From Senegalia massiliensis (GTDB lineage Bacteria; Bacillota; Clostridia; Tissierellales; SIT17), in the NCBI RefSeq assembly GCF_900626135.1, contig NZ_LR130785.1, positions 1,707,241 to 1,771,240 on the forward strand: a DNA stretch of 64,000 nucleotides, written 5' to 3'. Positions 1-9,879 of this stretch are shown piece by piece (positions within the stretch are counted from its first letter, which is position 1; each line of letters starts with the position of its first letter). The notes under the pieces are model-generated. The model ran no database searches and was not told the origin of the DNA. It saw only the letters and a list, made by a program, of their open reading frames with translations. Both the position numbers and the translations under genes were made by a program.

Positions 1-71
1 AATAATGTTATCATAATTGATAAAGAAATATTATAAAAAATAAAACATATAATCTAATAGGAGGGAAAAAA

Positions 72-344
72 ATGAAAATATACGATATAGGAAACAAAAA
101 AAATGTTACACTTAGTGAATTAGGAGGGAAAGAAATTGTAAATTTAAACGATGGAGGAAGGCTTGGAATAATAGCAGATTCAGATATATTAATTGATGAG
201 AGCACAGGAAATATAGAAGCTCTATTAGTACCGGATTCAAGAGGTCAATTTAAATTTTTTGGTGAAAAAAAAGAAATTACTATACCGTGGAAAAGTATTA
301 GAAAAATTGGTGAAGATATGATTATAATAGAATTAAATTATTAA
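72..344 (+). CDS. ylmC: YlmC/YmxH family PRC-barrel sporulation-associated protein
   Basis: A 90-residue protein that is a single PRC-barrel-like beta domain. The LGGKEIVNLNDGGRLGI segment near residues 16-32 and the IPWKSIRKIG segment near the C-terminus are typical of the YlmC/YmxH family. Members are small cytosolic proteins kept in spore-forming Firmicutes; their molecular role is not well defined. The ATG follows a strong AGGAGGG site 8 bases upstream. The length matches the family. It is followed closely by tepA, a usual setting in clostridia. Confidence 0.85.
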   Translation: MKIYDIGNKKNVTLSELGGKEIVNLNDGGRLGIIADSDILIDESTGNIEALLVPDSRGQFKFFGEKKEITIPWKSIRKIGEDMIIIELNY

Positions 345-425
345 ATAATTATTAAAGTATAAAGTATAAAGAATCTATTTAAAGACAAAAATATCATTAT
401 AATAATAAAAAAGGATGGTATTTTT

Positions 426-1106
426 GTGGATAAAAATAAAGATTCAAAAAAAGATGAAAATAAAATTATAGAATCAATTGAAACATTAGGTGTAAGTAAT
501 ATACCAACTAGTAAAGGAGACATTCATTTTACATCAATAATAGGTGAAATAGAAGGACATAATATTTCACCTCCTCAAAAAAAATCTACAAAGTATGAGC
601 ACATAATTCCCCAACTCATTTCTGTTCAAAGAAATGAAGATATAAAAGGATTACTAGTTATTTTAAATACATTAGGAGGAGATGTTGAAGCAGGACTTGC
701 AATATCTGAAATGATTAAAAGTATAGATAAACCAACAGTATCTCTTGTCCTCGGTGGTAGTCACAGTATAGGTATACCTCTTGCTACGGCTACTGATTAT
801 TCATTTATTACACCTACTGCCACTATGACTTTACATCCAATAAGAATGACAGGACTTGTCATAGGTGTTCCTCAAACATTTAGATATCTCCAAAAAATGC
901 AAGAAAGAATTTCTAATTTCATATTAAGAAGCACTGATATTTCACTAGAAAATTTACAAAAGCTTATGTATGATACAGATGAAATAGCTAATGATGTAGG
1001 AACTATATTAGTGGGAGAAGAAGCTGTAAATTATGGACTAATAAATCAAGTAGGAGGATTAAATGCTGCTATTAAAAAATTGGAATCCTTAATAAATGAA
1101 AACTAA
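426..1106 (+). CDS. tepA: ClpP-class serine protease TepA (translocation-enhancing protein family)
   Basis: A 226-residue crotonase/ClpP-fold protein. NTLGGDVEAGLAI (about residues 81-93) matches the ClpP oxyanion-loop region. Ser114 in GSHSIG and His137 in TLHPIR align with the ClpP nucleophile and histidine. TepA-type proteins are cytosolic ClpP-like peptidases tied to protein export and sporulation in Bacillus. The start is GTG at 426, preceded by AAGGATGG; no ATG is available nearby. A perfect hairpin follows the gene. Family assignment is firm; the precise substrate is unknown. Confidence 0.85.
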   Translation: MDKNKDSKKDENKIIESIETLGVSNIPTSKGDIHFTSIIGEIEGHNISPPQKKSTKYEHIIPQLISVQRNEDIKGLLVILNTLGGDVEAGLAISEMIKSIDKPTVSLVLGGSHSIGIPLATATDYSFITPTATMTLHPIRMTGLVIGVPQTFRYLQKMQERISNFILRSTDISLENLQKLMYDTDEIANDVGTILVGEEAVNYGLINQVGGLNAAIKKLESLINEN

Positions 1107-1157
1107 TATAAAAAAATAGTATAATTTTTTATATTATGTTATAATTAATGACATAAC

Positions 1158-1187
1158 AAGGCTACTCCTTTGGAAAGGAGTAGCCTT
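1158..1187 (+). terminator. Hairpin after tepA
   Basis: A perfect 14-bp stem (AAGGCTACTCCTTT and its complement) with a two-base apex lies 52 bases after the tepA stop. There is no clear T-run after it. An upstream TTG that could extend ftsK falls inside this hairpin, which argues against that longer start. Confidence 0.7.
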
Positions 1188-1205
1188 ATAATAAGAGGTG
1201 AAAAG

Positions 1206-3491
1206 ATGAGTACAAAGTCAAAAAAAAACAAAAAAAATAGAAAATCTCATAACACTCAAATTAATAAAGAAGTTATAGGAATATTAATAATATCTTTTTC
1301 TATATTACTACTATATAGTATGAATACTAATTCAAAAGGTATAATTGCTAAGTTTATTGGAAATAAAACTTGGCAACTTATAGGTTCAGGTGGTTACATA
1401 TTCCCTTATTTAATTATGATTATAGGAATCCTATATTTAATAAATAAATTAGAAATTTATAAAACTCAAAAAAGTATATTTATAATTATTGCATTTATAA
1501 CATTAATTACATTATTTGATATAAAATTTTTACCAACAATAGAAGGGTTAGATATATCTGATAGAATTAAAATATCTATAGAAGGTTCCATGTTATCATT
1601 TCATAGAAGTGGAGGAATTATTGGATCTATATTTGCCTATTTATTTTTAAAGTTATTTGGAAAAATCGGATCATATTTAATATTATTTACACTATTAATA
1701 ATATTTGTACTAAGTATTACTAATATAAGTATAGTTGAATTATTATATAAAATAATAGGATTTAGTAAAAATAATATTGAAACAATATTACAAAAATTAA
1801 TTAAACATAAAAATAACAAAAAAAAGAATAATAAAACTAAATCAAAGCATAAACCTAAAGTTATAAATGATAAAAAGATAGATACTAAAAAAGAAAAAAA
1901 TATAAATAACAAAATAAAGATACTAGATTATACAAAAAATGAATATAAAAAAGAAAAAAATATTAATGACTTACCTAAACTTAAAGATGATAATAAATCT
2001 ATAAAAGATAATACTCTTAATAATAATACTAATGATGAAAACTCTACTAATAATATAAAAATATCTGAGACTCAATATAATGAGTATGATTTTCCATCAT
2101 TAAATATTTTGAAAAAGAGTAATATAATACAAGATAAAAAAGAAAATAAAGCTGTTCTAAATAATGCTAAAAAACTAGAAAATATTTTAGATAATTTTGG
2201 TATTTCTGCAGAGGTTACACAAATAAGCAAAGGTCCTACTATAACTAGATATGAACTACAACCTGCACCTGGAATAAAAGTAAGTAGAATTGTTAATTTA
2301 TCTGATGATTTAGCTTTAGGATTAGCTTCTTCTGATATTAGAATAGAAGCCCCTATACCTGGAAAAGCTGCTATAGGAATCGAAGTACCTAATAACGATA
2401 AATCTAATGTTAACTTAAGAGATGTACTAGAATCAAGTGAATATAAAAATATTAATACTAAGTTATCATTTGCATTAGGAAAAGATATTGCAGGTAAACC
2501 TATTGTAGCAAATATAGAAAAAATGCCACATTTACTTATAGCAGGAGCAACAGGCTCTGGTAAGTCTGTTTGTATAAATACTCTAATAACTAGCATACTT
2601 TATAAATCAAAACCTGATGAAGTAAAATTATTAATGATAGACCCTAAAGTAGTTGAACTGAGTATATATAATGGTATACCACACCTTCTTATACCAGTAG
2701 TTACAGATCCTAAAAAAGCGTCTTTTGCTTTGAATTGGGCTGTTCAAGAAATGAATAAAAGGTATAGCTTATTTGCTGAAAATAGCGTTAGAGATATAAA
2801 GAGTTATAATGAAAAAACTAAAGAAGATGAAAATATTAATAAATTACCACAAATAGTAGTTATAATTGATGAATTAGCTGATTTAATGATGGTTTCACCT
2901 GGGGAAGTAGAAGATAGTATATGTAGATTAGCTCAAATGGCTAGAGCGGCAGGGATTCACTTAATTGTAGCTACTCAAAGACCTTCAGTAGATATTATCA
3001 CGGGGACAATAAAAGCAAATATTCCTTCTAGAATATCATTTGCTGTTTCATCTCAAGCTGATTCAAGAACTATACTAGATATGGGTGGAGCAGAAAAATT
3101 ATTAGGAAAAGGAGATATGCTCTTTTATCCTGTAGGTGCATCTAAACCAAAAAGATTACAAGGTGCATATATTGATGAAAAAGAAGTAGAAAATATTGTA
3201 ACTTTCTTAAAAAAAGAAAATAAAGCAGACTATCAAGAGGAAATAATTGATAATATTGAAAAAGATGTAAATACTATATTTGATGATTCTGATGAATTAT
3301 TACCTGCTGCTATTGATTTAGTAATAGATGAAGGACAGGCTTCTATTTCATACTTACAAAGAAAGTTAAAAATTGGTTATTCTAGAGCTGCAAGAATTGT
3401 TGATGAAATGGAAGATAGAGGTATTGTTGGTCCTCATGAAGGAAGTAAACCAAGAAAAGTATTAGTTACAAAAGAGGAAATTGAAAGTTAA
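1206..3491 (+). CDS. ftsK: DNA translocase FtsK/SpoIIIE
   Basis: A 761-residue septal DNA pump that moves chromosomal DNA through the division or sporulation septum. About four hydrophobic membrane segments occupy the first 180 residues, followed by a long Lys/Asn-rich low-complexity linker. The motor domain has Walker A GATGSGKS at about 447-454 and Walker [13 protein letters not shown] near 552. The C-terminal winged-helix gamma domain ([20 protein letters not shown]) reads the orienting sequences. The ATG at 1206 follows GAGGTG; an upstream TTG at 1170 lies in the preceding hairpin and is rejected. FtsK and SpoIIIE cannot be told apart from this sequence alone. Confidence 0.93.
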   Translation: MSTKSKKNKKNRKSHNTQINKEVIGILIISFSILLLYSMNTNSKGIIAKFIGNKTWQLIGSGGYIFPYLIMIIGILYLINKLEIYKTQKSIFIIIAFITLITLFDIKFLPTIEGLDISDRIKISIEGSMLSFHRSGGIIGSIFAYLFLKLFGKIGSYLILFTLLIIFVLSITNISIVELLYKIIGFSKNNIETILQKLIKHKNNKKKNNKTKSKHKPKVINDKKIDTKKEKNINNKIKILDYTKNEYKKEKNINDLPKLKDDNKSIKDNTLNNNTNDENSTNNIKISETQYNEYDFPSLNILKKSNIIQDKKENKAVLNNAKKLENILDNFGISAEVTQISKGPTITRYELQPAPGIKVSRIVNLSDDLALGLASSDIRIEAPIPGKAAIGIEVPNNDKSNVNLRDVLESSEYKNINTKLSFALGKDIAGKPIVANIEKMPHLLIAGATGSGKSVCINTLITSILYKSKPDEVKLLMIDPKVVELSIYNGIPHLLIPVVTDPKKASFALNWAVQEMNKRYSLFAENSVRDIKSYNEKTKEDENINKLPQIVVIIDELADLMMVSPGEVEDSICRLAQMARAAGIHLIVATQRPSVDIITGTIKANIPSRISFAVSSQADSRTILDMGGAEKLLGKGDMLFYPVGASKPKRLQGAYIDEKEVENIVTFLKKENKADYQEEIIDNIEKDVNTIFDDSDELLPAAIDLVIDEGQASISYLQRKLKIGYSRAARIVDEMEDRGIVGPHEGSKPRKVLVTKEEIES

Positions 3492-3510
3492 TATAAAAGT
3501 AGGGGTTAAT

Positions 3511-4557
3511 ATGATAAAAAGAATAAATTATAAAGATATCAAAAATGATAAAAATATAGTATATATAGATGTAAGAAGTCCAAAAGAATATGAAGAAGAT
3601 ACTATTCCAAATTCTATTAATATACCAATTTTAAATAACAAAGAAAGAGAAGAAATAGGATATATCTATACTCAAGTTAATAAAGATGAAGCTAGAAGAT
3701 TGGGATTAAAATATGCTTCTAATAAATTAATAAATTACTATGATGAAATCAACAAAATAATAAATTCAAATAAAAAAGCAGTATTATTTTGTTATAGAGG
3801 TGGAATGAGAAGTAGCTCTATAGCTAAAGTTTTAGACATTTTAAATATGCCTATATATGTTATAGATGGAGGATATAAAGAATATAGAAATTATGTTATA
3901 AATAATTTAAATTCTTACGATGAAAAATTTAAATTTATAGTACTTCATGGATATACTGGTGTAGGTAAAACAGAAGGTTTAAAAAAACTTGAATTAAAAG
4001 GACATGAAGTACTAGATTTAGAAAATATTGCACAAAACAGTGGATCTGTTTTTGGAAATATTTTTTATAAAAATAAATCTAGCAATCAAAAAAAATTTGA
4101 ATCTTTATTATTAAATAAATTTTTAAGTTTTAATAGTAATTTTATATTTGTTGAAAGTGAAAGCAAAAGGATTGGTAATTCTATTATACCTGATTTTTTA
4201 TATAATAATATTCAAAAGGGATATCACATTTTAATACAAACAAATTTAAATAATAGAATAAAAACTATAGAAAATGATTATTTAAATAATAAAATAAACA
4301 ATAATGATTTAGTTATAAAAGCAATAAGGAATTTAAAAAAGCGCTTAGGTAAAAAAATAACTGTAGAATTAGAAAAACAATTTATTAATGGTAACTACAA
4401 ATATGTAATTAAAGAATTAATGTTGAATTATTATGATCCGCTTTACAATCATTCCATAAACAAAATAACTGAATATGATATGGTTATTAATTATGATGAT
4501 ATAAATGAATTAACAAAAGAATTAATAGATTTTAAATCTAAATTAAAGGAGAGATAA
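3511..4557 (+). CDS. mnmH: tRNA 2-selenouridine synthase
   Basis: A 348-residue protein replacing sulfur by selenium in the wobble 2-thiouridine of Lys, Glu and Gln tRNAs, using selenophosphate. An N-terminal rhodanese domain carries the catalytic Cys94 in FCYRGGMRS. A C-terminal P-loop domain has GYTGVGKTEG near 147. Length fits MnmH/SelU. The ATG at 3511 follows AGGGGTT; a TTG at 3481, overlapping the end of ftsK, lacks a comparable site. Its presence implies selenophosphate synthetase (SelD) elsewhere in the genome. Confidence 0.92.
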   Translation: MIKRINYKDIKNDKNIVYIDVRSPKEYEEDTIPNSINIPILNNKEREEIGYIYTQVNKDEARRLGLKYASNKLINYYDEINKIINSNKKAVLFCYRGGMRSSSIAKVLDILNMPIYVIDGGYKEYRNYVINNLNSYDEKFKFIVLHGYTGVGKTEGLKKLELKGHEVLDLENIAQNSGSVFGNIFYKNKSSNQKKFESLLLNKFLSFNSNFIFVESESKRIGNSIIPDFLYNNIQKGYHILIQTNLNNRIKTIENDYLNNKINNNDLVIKAIRNLKKRLGKKITVELEKQFINGNYKYVIKELMLNYYDPLYNHSINKITEYDMVINYDDINELTKELIDFKSKLKER

Positions 4558-4562
4558 TTTAA

Positions 4563-5909
4563 ATGTCAAAAAATATAGCAATTATATCCCTAGGTTGTTC
4601 AAAGAACTTAGTTGACTCAGAATTAATAATAGGTTCATTGAATGAGGAAGGATACAGTGTTGTTAATGAACTAGATAATGCAAATATTATTATAATTAAT
4701 ACTTGTGGATTTATCGACGCTGCTAAAGAAGAATCAATAGACACAATTTTAGAGATGGCTGAATATAAAAAACATGGTGAATGTAATATGTTAATTGTAG
4801 CAGGTTGTCTAAGCGAAAGATATAAAAAAATGCTTATTGATGAAATACCAGAGATCGATGCATTGGTGGGGACTGGAAATATAAAAGATATTTCATATAT
4901 TATAAAAAATTATAATGATAAAAAGATAATTAAAGTAGGAAATATTGATAACAATTACTTAGAAGAAAATCCTAGAATACCTTTAGAACCTAGTGTAACA
5001 TCCTACATAAAAATATCAGAAGGATGTGATAATTATTGTACTTATTGTATTATTCCTAAACTAAGAGGAAAATATAAAAGTAGAAAAATGGATTCAATAA
5101 TAAAAGAAGCAAATGAATTAGTAAAAAGGGGTACAAGAGAGATAATATTAATTGCTCAAGATACTACTAAATATGGAATTGATTTATATGATAAATATAA
5201 ATTGCCTGAGTTATTAGATGAATTAAATAAAATCGAAAAATTAAAATGGATAAGAATATTATATATGTATCCTGAAACTTTTTCTAATGAGCTAATAAAC
5301 TCAATAAATAATAATGATAAAGTTTTAAAATATGTTGATATTCCTATTCAACATATAAGCAATAATATTTTAAAAAGAATGAATAGAAATACAGATAAAG
5401 ATTCTATTAAACAACTGATAAATAATTTAAGAACAAAAATTCCTAATATAATAATTAGAACTACATTAATGGTAGGTTTTCCAGGTGAAACTAAAGACGA
5501 CTTTAATGAGCTATATGATTTTGTGAAAAATATAAAATTTGATCGTTTAGGAGTATTTACATACTCTGACCAAGAAGGAACTGCAGCAAATAATTTTAAA
5601 GATCAAATAGATGAATCAGTAAAACTTGAAAGAAAAAATATTTTAATGGAACTTCAGCAACAAATATCTCAAGAACTATTACATGAAAAAATAAATAAAA
5701 ATTATGAAGTATTAATAGAAGAAAGTTTAGAAGATGAAAATCTTCTTATAGGGAGAACATATATGGATGCTCCAGAAATAGATGGATATGTATATATAAA
5801 TTCAGACCTTCAAAGAAATATTAATATAGGAGAATTTGTAAAAGTTAATATAAAAGATAGTTTTGAATATGATTTAAAAGGAGAAATTTTAGATGAATTT
5901 AGCAAATAA
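4563..5909 (+). CDS. rimO: Ribosomal protein uS12 methylthiotransferase RimO
   Basis: A 448-residue radical-SAM enzyme that methylthiolates an aspartate of ribosomal protein S12. The N-terminal UPF0004 domain has the three cluster cysteines Cys12 (SLGCSKN), Cys48 (NTCGF) and Cys82 (AGCLSER). The radical-SAM CX3CX2C is at 155/159/162 (GCDNYCTYC). A TRAM-like beta domain ends the protein. The ISLGCSKNLVDSE opening distinguishes RimO from MiaB, which is encoded separately at 26626. It starts six bases after mnmH and overlaps pgsA by 17 bases. Confidence 0.95.
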   Translation: MSKNIAIISLGCSKNLVDSELIIGSLNEEGYSVVNELDNANIIIINTCGFIDAAKEESIDTILEMAEYKKHGECNMLIVAGCLSERYKKMLIDEIPEIDALVGTGNIKDISYIIKNYNDKKIIKVGNIDNNYLEENPRIPLEPSVTSYIKISEGCDNYCTYCIIPKLRGKYKSRKMDSIIKEANELVKRGTREIILIAQDTTKYGIDLYDKYKLPELLDELNKIEKLKWIRILYMYPETFSNELINSINNNDKVLKYVDIPIQHISNNILKRMNRNTDKDSIKQLINNLRTKIPNIIIRTTLMVGFPGETKDDFNELYDFVKNIKFDRLGVFTYSDQEGTAANNFKDQIDESVKLERKNILMELQQQISQELLHEKINKNYEVLIEESLEDENLLIGRTYMDAPEIDGYVYINSDLQRNINIGEFVKVNIKDSFEYDLKGEILDEFSK

Positions 5910-6438
5910 ACTTACATTATTTAGAATATTTTTAGTGCCAGTATTTATGGTATTTTTATTAGTTGATACCATTCCAAATGGAAAGATCATATCAGCATTT
6001 ATATTTATTATTGCTGCGTTAACAGATATGTTAGATGGGCATATAGCAAGAAGTAGAAATTTAATTACTAAGTTTGGAAAGTTCATGGACCCTCTTGCAG
6101 ATAAGCTTTTAGTTTCTTCTGCTTTAATATCTTTAACAGAGTTAGGAATTATACCTGCTTGGATTGTAATAGTTATAATTGCTAGAGAGTTTGCTATAAC
6201 AGGACTAAGAACTCTTGGTGCATCAGAAGGGGTTACTATTGCAGCTAGTAAGTGGGGTAAAGTAAAAACTATAACACAATTAATCGCTATAACAAGTATT
6301 TTGTTAGAAAATTTTCCTTTTAATTATTTAAATTTTCCTTTTGATAAAATAATGTTATATTTAGCTGTAATATTTACTATAGTTTCTGGTGTAGATTATA
6401 TCTATAAAAATATTAATTTGTTAAAAATACAAAATTAA
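5893..6438 (+). CDS. pgsA: CDP-diacylglycerol-glycerol-3-phosphate 3-phosphatidyltransferase
   Basis: A 181-residue inner-membrane enzyme making phosphatidylglycerol phosphate, the committed step to phosphatidylglycerol. The CDP-alcohol phosphotransferase signature DG-x2-AR-x8-G-x3-D-x3-D is complete, from DGHIAR through GKFMDPLAD near residues 48-70. Several hydrophobic helices follow. The ATG lies within the end of rimO, with AAGGAG at suitable distance, so translation is probably coupled. Confidence 0.93.
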   Translation: MNLANKLTLFRIFLVPVFMVFLLVDTIPNGKIISAFIFIIAALTDMLDGHIARSRNLITKFGKFMDPLADKLLVSSALISLTELGIIPAWIVIVIIAREFAITGLRTLGASEGVTIAASKWGKVKTITQLIAITSILLENFPFNYLNFPFDKIMLYLAVIFTIVSGVDYIYKNINLLKIQN

Positions 6439-6449
6439 AGGGAGATTTT

Positions 6450-7679
6450 ATGGATTCTATAATTATAAATATAGGTGATGAAATACTAGATGGAGACATA
6501 TTAAATACAAATGGTCAATATATATCTAGAAACTTAAAAGATATAAATATCTCAGTTAAAAGAAATCACATTATTAAAGATGAGATTAATTCAATTGTTG
6601 AGATAACGAAAAAGTCATTAAAAGATTCTGACATAGTAATTATAACAGGAGGTTTAGGTCCAACTGATGATGATATTACTAGAGAAGCTGTTTCAAAAGC
6701 TTTAAATTATAACTTATATTTAGATGAAGTACTATTACAAAATTTAGAATTGAAATTTAGTAAAAATAACTATATTATGACAAAAAACAACATCAAACAA
6801 GCTTATAGAATTGAAAATTCTACTGTAATTCCAAATGAAAAAGGTACTGCACCTGGTATGTTTATTAAAAAAAATAATAAATATATTTTTTTACTACCTG
6901 GGCCACCTAAGGAATTAAAATCTATGTTTGATAGAATAGTTGAGAAACATTTACAGAATTTATCTGACAAAAAAATATATAGTAAAACTATTAAAACAAT
7001 AGGCATTGGAGAATCTCAATTAGAAGAAAAAATTAAGCCTTATTTTAGTGATAATATAAAGATAGGAACATATGCATATAATGGTATTGTTGATATAAAA
7101 ATTACATCATATAATAAAATACTATCTCAGGCCAAAGAAAATGTAGATAAATTTTTAGAGAGTATAAATATTGAAAAATTTATATGGGGATATGATGATG
7201 ATACTTTAGAAAAATTAGTTTTTGATTTATTAAAAAAGCATAGATTAAAAATTGGTTTTGCAGAGTCCTTAACAGGAGGGTTAATAAGTAGTAAATTTAC
7301 AAAGCTATCGGGAATATCAGAAGTATTTCCTTTAGGCTTAGTAACTTATAGTAATGAATCTAAGATAAATTTATTAGATGTAAAAAAATTAACTTTACAA
7401 AATCATGGTGCTGTAAGTGAAAAAGTGGCTTTAGAAATGTGTACAGGTTTAATAAATAAATATAACCTAGATATTTCTCTTTCAGTTACTGGCATAGCAG
7501 GTCCCACTGGCAATACAAAAAATAAACCTATAGGACTTGTATACATAGGTATTGCTGATAAAAACAATAGTCTTTGTAAAAAAATTGTTTTAAATGGGGA
7601 TAGAATTCATATACAAAATAAAACTAGTTTATATGCATTCAATGAATTGAGGAAATTTCTAATAAAAAAATTCGAATAA
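6450..7679 (+). CDS. cinA: Competence/damage-inducible protein CinA
   Basis: A 409-residue protein with an N-terminal MoaB/molybdopterin-binding-like domain (TGGLGPTDDDITREAV near 68-83; LLPGPPKEL near 148) and a C-terminal PncC-type nicotinamide-nucleotide amidase domain (FAESLTGGLISS, SVTGIAGP). CinA proteins hydrolyse ADP-ribose and deamidate NMN, recycling pyridine nucleotides. The pgsA-cinA-recA order is widespread in Firmicutes. recA has its own SOS promoter in the gap that follows. Confidence 0.93.
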   Translation: MDSIIINIGDEILDGDILNTNGQYISRNLKDINISVKRNHIIKDEINSIVEITKKSLKDSDIVIITGGLGPTDDDITREAVSKALNYNLYLDEVLLQNLELKFSKNNYIMTKNNIKQAYRIENSTVIPNEKGTAPGMFIKKNNKYIFLLPGPPKELKSMFDRIVEKHLQNLSDKKIYSKTIKTIGIGESQLEEKIKPYFSDNIKIGTYAYNGIVDIKITSYNKILSQAKENVDKFLESINIEKFIWGYDDDTLEKLVFDLLKKHRLKIGFAESLTGGLISSKFTKLSGISEVFPLGLVTYSNESKINLLDVKKLTLQNHGAVSEKVALEMCTGLINKYNLDISLSVTGIAGPTGNTKNKPIGLVYIGIADKNNSLCKKIVLNGDRIHIQNKTSLYAFNELRKFLIKKFE

Positions 7680-7682
7680 TAT

Positions 7683-7730
7683 TTGACTAATAATATTATT
7701 TCATATATAATTTCATTAGAACATCCGTTC
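7683..7730 (+). promoter_or_regulatory. recA promoter with LexA (SOS) box
   Basis: A consensus-like promoter: TTGACT at 7683-7688, a 17-base spacer, and TATAAT at 7706-7711. A LexA box GAACATCCGTTC at 7719-7730 lies at the expected transcription start. It matches the Gram-positive consensus GAAC-N4-GTTC exactly and resembles the boxes beside lexA in this window. LexA binding here would block initiation. Confidence 0.85.
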
Positions 7731-7771
7731 GGAAAATGAAAGGTAGGTGAACCAGTTATACTGGGGATAAT

Positions 7772-8818
7772 ATGATGGAAAAAAAGAAAGCTTTAGAAAT
7801 GGCAATTAATCAAATTGAAAAACAATTTGGAAAAGGATCAATTATGATGTTAGGAGAAGATGCTAAACTTAATGTTGATTCTATTTCTACTGGTTCTTTA
7901 GAACTAGATATAGCATTAGGTATAGGAGGACTACCTAAAGGAAGAGTAATTGAAATATATGGACCTGAATCTTCAGGTAAAACTACAGTTGCATTACATG
8001 CTGTAGCTGAGGCACAAAAAAAAGGAGGTACAGCTGCATTCATAGATGCTGAACATGCTTTAGATCCTGCTTATGCTAAAAACTTAGGGGTGGATGTGGA
8101 AAATTTAATTGTTTCACAACCAGATACAGGAGAACAAGCACTTGAGATAGCAGAAGCATTAGTAAGAAGTGGAGCTGTTGATATAGTTGTTGTGGATTCT
8201 GTTGCTGCCCTAGTTCCTAAGGCGGAAATAGAAGGAGAAATGGGTGCTAGCCATGTAGGTCTACAAGCTAGACTTATGTCTCAAGCTCTTAGAAAGTTGG
8301 CTGGAGCAATAAAAAAATCAAACACTATTGCTATATTTATAAATCAATTGAGAGAAAAAGTAGGAGTTATGTTTGGAAATCCTGAAACAACTCCTGGAGG
8401 TAGAGCACTTAAATTTTATGCATCTGTTAGATTGGATGTTAGAAGAATAGAAACATTAAAACAAGGCGATAATATGATTGGTAATAGAACAAGAGTAAAA
8501 ATAGTAAAAAACAAAGTTGCTCCACCTTTCAAAAAAGCTGAGTTTGACATTATGTATGGAGAGGGAATATCTAAGGAAGGAAACATTTTAGATGTTGCTG
8601 TATCAGCTGATATTATTAATAAAGCTGGTTCTTGGTATAGTTATGGAGATCAAAGACTAGGCCAAGGTAGAGAAAATGCAAAAGATTATCTAAAAGAAAA
8701 TCCTGAAACATCAGAAGAAATTGAAAAAAAAGTACGTGAATACTATGGCCTAATTCAAGATAACTCTGAAGAAGTAGATAAAGATAAAGATAAAGATAAA
8801 AAAACTAAGAAAAAATAA
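7772..8818 (+). CDS. recA: Recombinase RecA
   Basis: A 348-residue DNA strand-exchange ATPase and LexA co-protease. Walker A GPESSGKT near 67, the [19 protein letters not shown] segment (DNA-binding loop 1 region), and the lysine/aspartate-rich tail ([13 protein letters not shown]) are as expected. Two consecutive ATGs follow GGGGATAAT; 7775 is an equally good start. Transcription starts at the SOS promoter upstream and ends at a strong hairpin 3 bases after the stop. Confidence 0.98.
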   Translation: MMEKKKALEMAINQIEKQFGKGSIMMLGEDAKLNVDSISTGSLELDIALGIGGLPKGRVIEIYGPESSGKTTVALHAVAEAQKKGGTAAFIDAEHALDPAYAKNLGVDVENLIVSQPDTGEQALEIAEALVRSGAVDIVVVDSVAALVPKAEIEGEMGASHVGLQARLMSQALRKLAGAIKKSNTIAIFINQLREKVGVMFGNPETTPGGRALKFYASVRLDVRRIETLKQGDNMIGNRTRVKIVKNKVAPPFKKAEFDIMYGEGISKEGNILDVAVSADIINKAGSWYSYGDQRLGQGRENAKDYLKENPETSEEIEKKVREYYGLIQDNSEEVDKDKDKDKKTKKK

Positions 8819-8820
8819 TA

Positions 8821-8847
8821 AAAAGACTTCCGAGGAAGTCTTTTTAT
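8821..8847 (+). terminator. Rho-independent terminator after recA
   Basis: Perfect 10-bp stem AAAAGACTTC/GAAGTCTTTT with loop CGAG and a T-run, directly after the recA stop. It separates recA from the SbcD-like gene. Confidence 0.9.
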
Positions 8848-8889
8848 TAATGATATGTTATAATAAAAATAGTGAATTGAGGTGATTAT

Positions 8890-9879
8890 TTGAAGATTTT
8901 ATATTTTACTGATACACATATAAGGGGTGCTACACCTAAAAATAGAAAAGACAACTTTTTAGAAACATTAGAAAATAAATTTAATGAACTAGTAAAAGTT
9001 ATTGAAGATAATGATATAGATTATGTTTTACATGGTGGTGATTTATTTGATAGACCAGATATCTCACCTTCTATTGTAAGAAAATTTGCTATGATATTAA
9101 ATAAAATAAAAGTTCCAATATATTCGATTGCTGGTAACCATGACATATATGGTCATAATCCAAACACTATAAATAGAACTATGTTAGGCTTGTTTGATGG
9201 TATAGGAATTTTAAGACTTATAAATGAAAACGATAGTGTAATTATTGAAAAAAATAATCTTAAAGTTCAAATTACTGGTAGTCCATATAAATATGGAATA
9301 GATTCAAGTGATGATAAATCTATGTATTTATTAGATGAGAAAAATGAATCTGTGGATTTTGCAATACATTTAACTCATGGAATGCTATTAGACAAACCTT
9401 TTATTAAAGGAGTTCCTCATACATTAATTGATGATATTCTACATACTAAAGCAGATATCACTTTGTGTGCTCATTATCATTCTGGGTTTGGAATAAAGGA
9501 ATATGATAATAAATACTTTATAAATCCAGGAAGTCTAGTAAGAATAACTAATAGCTTAAAAGAAATAGATAGAATGCCTAGAGCAGTTATAATTGATTTA
9601 AATAATAAAGATATAAATTTAGAGTTTTACTATTTAAAATCAGCTCAAATTGGTGAAGATGTATTAGATAGAAGTATTGTTGAAAAAAACATCTTTAGAA
9701 GTGAAAAGATAGTACAATTTAAACAATCAATAGATTCTTCTCAAGATTTTGATAAATTAAATATAAATCATATATTAAGTAATCTCACGAATACAGAAAA
9801 TATTGATGAAAATATAAAAAAAGAAGCAATAAAAAGAATTGAATATGCTCAAATAGAATTAAGTGGAGAAGATGATTAA
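8890..9879 (+). CDS. SbcD/Mre11-like metallophosphoesterase (first gene of split SbcCD-like cassette)
   Basis: A 329-residue calcineurin-like phosphoesterase. It shows the ordered metal-binding motifs FTDTHI (residue 6 on), GGDLFDRPD (about 49-57), AGNHD (about 84), LTHG (about 161), and CAHYHSG (about 196). This layout is that of SbcD/Mre11 and YhaO nucleases. The start is TTG at 8890, with GAGGTGATT upstream. Its stop abuts the ATG of the next gene, an SbcC-like ATPase half, so the products very likely form one complex. No LexA box was seen upstream. Nuclease polarity and substrate cannot be told. Confidence 0.85.
   Translation: MKILYFTDTHIRGATPKNRKDNFLETLENKFNELVKVIEDNDIDYVLHGGDLFDRPDISPSIVRKFAMILNKIKVPIYSIAGNHDIYGHNPNTINRTMLGLFDGIGILRLINENDSVIIEKNNLKVQITGSPYKYGIDSSDDKSMYLLDEKNESVDFAIHLTHGMLLDKPFIKGVPHTLIDDILHTKADITLCAHYHSGFGIKEYDNKYFINPGSLVRITNSLKEIDRMPRAVIIDLNNKDINLEFYYLKSAQIGEDVLDRSIVEKNIFRSEKIVQFKQSIDSSQDFDKLNINHILSNLTNTENIDENIKKEAIKRIEYAQIELSGEDD

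Noticed and set aside
1170-1205. Longer FtsK start (TTG at 1170)
   Set aside because: It lies inside the perfect hairpin after tepA and has no ribosome site; ATG 1206 has GAGGTG.
2072-2596. 174-codon frame on the minus strand inside ftsK
   Set aside because: It is antisense to a conserved FtsK domain, and its composition follows from the gene on the other strand.
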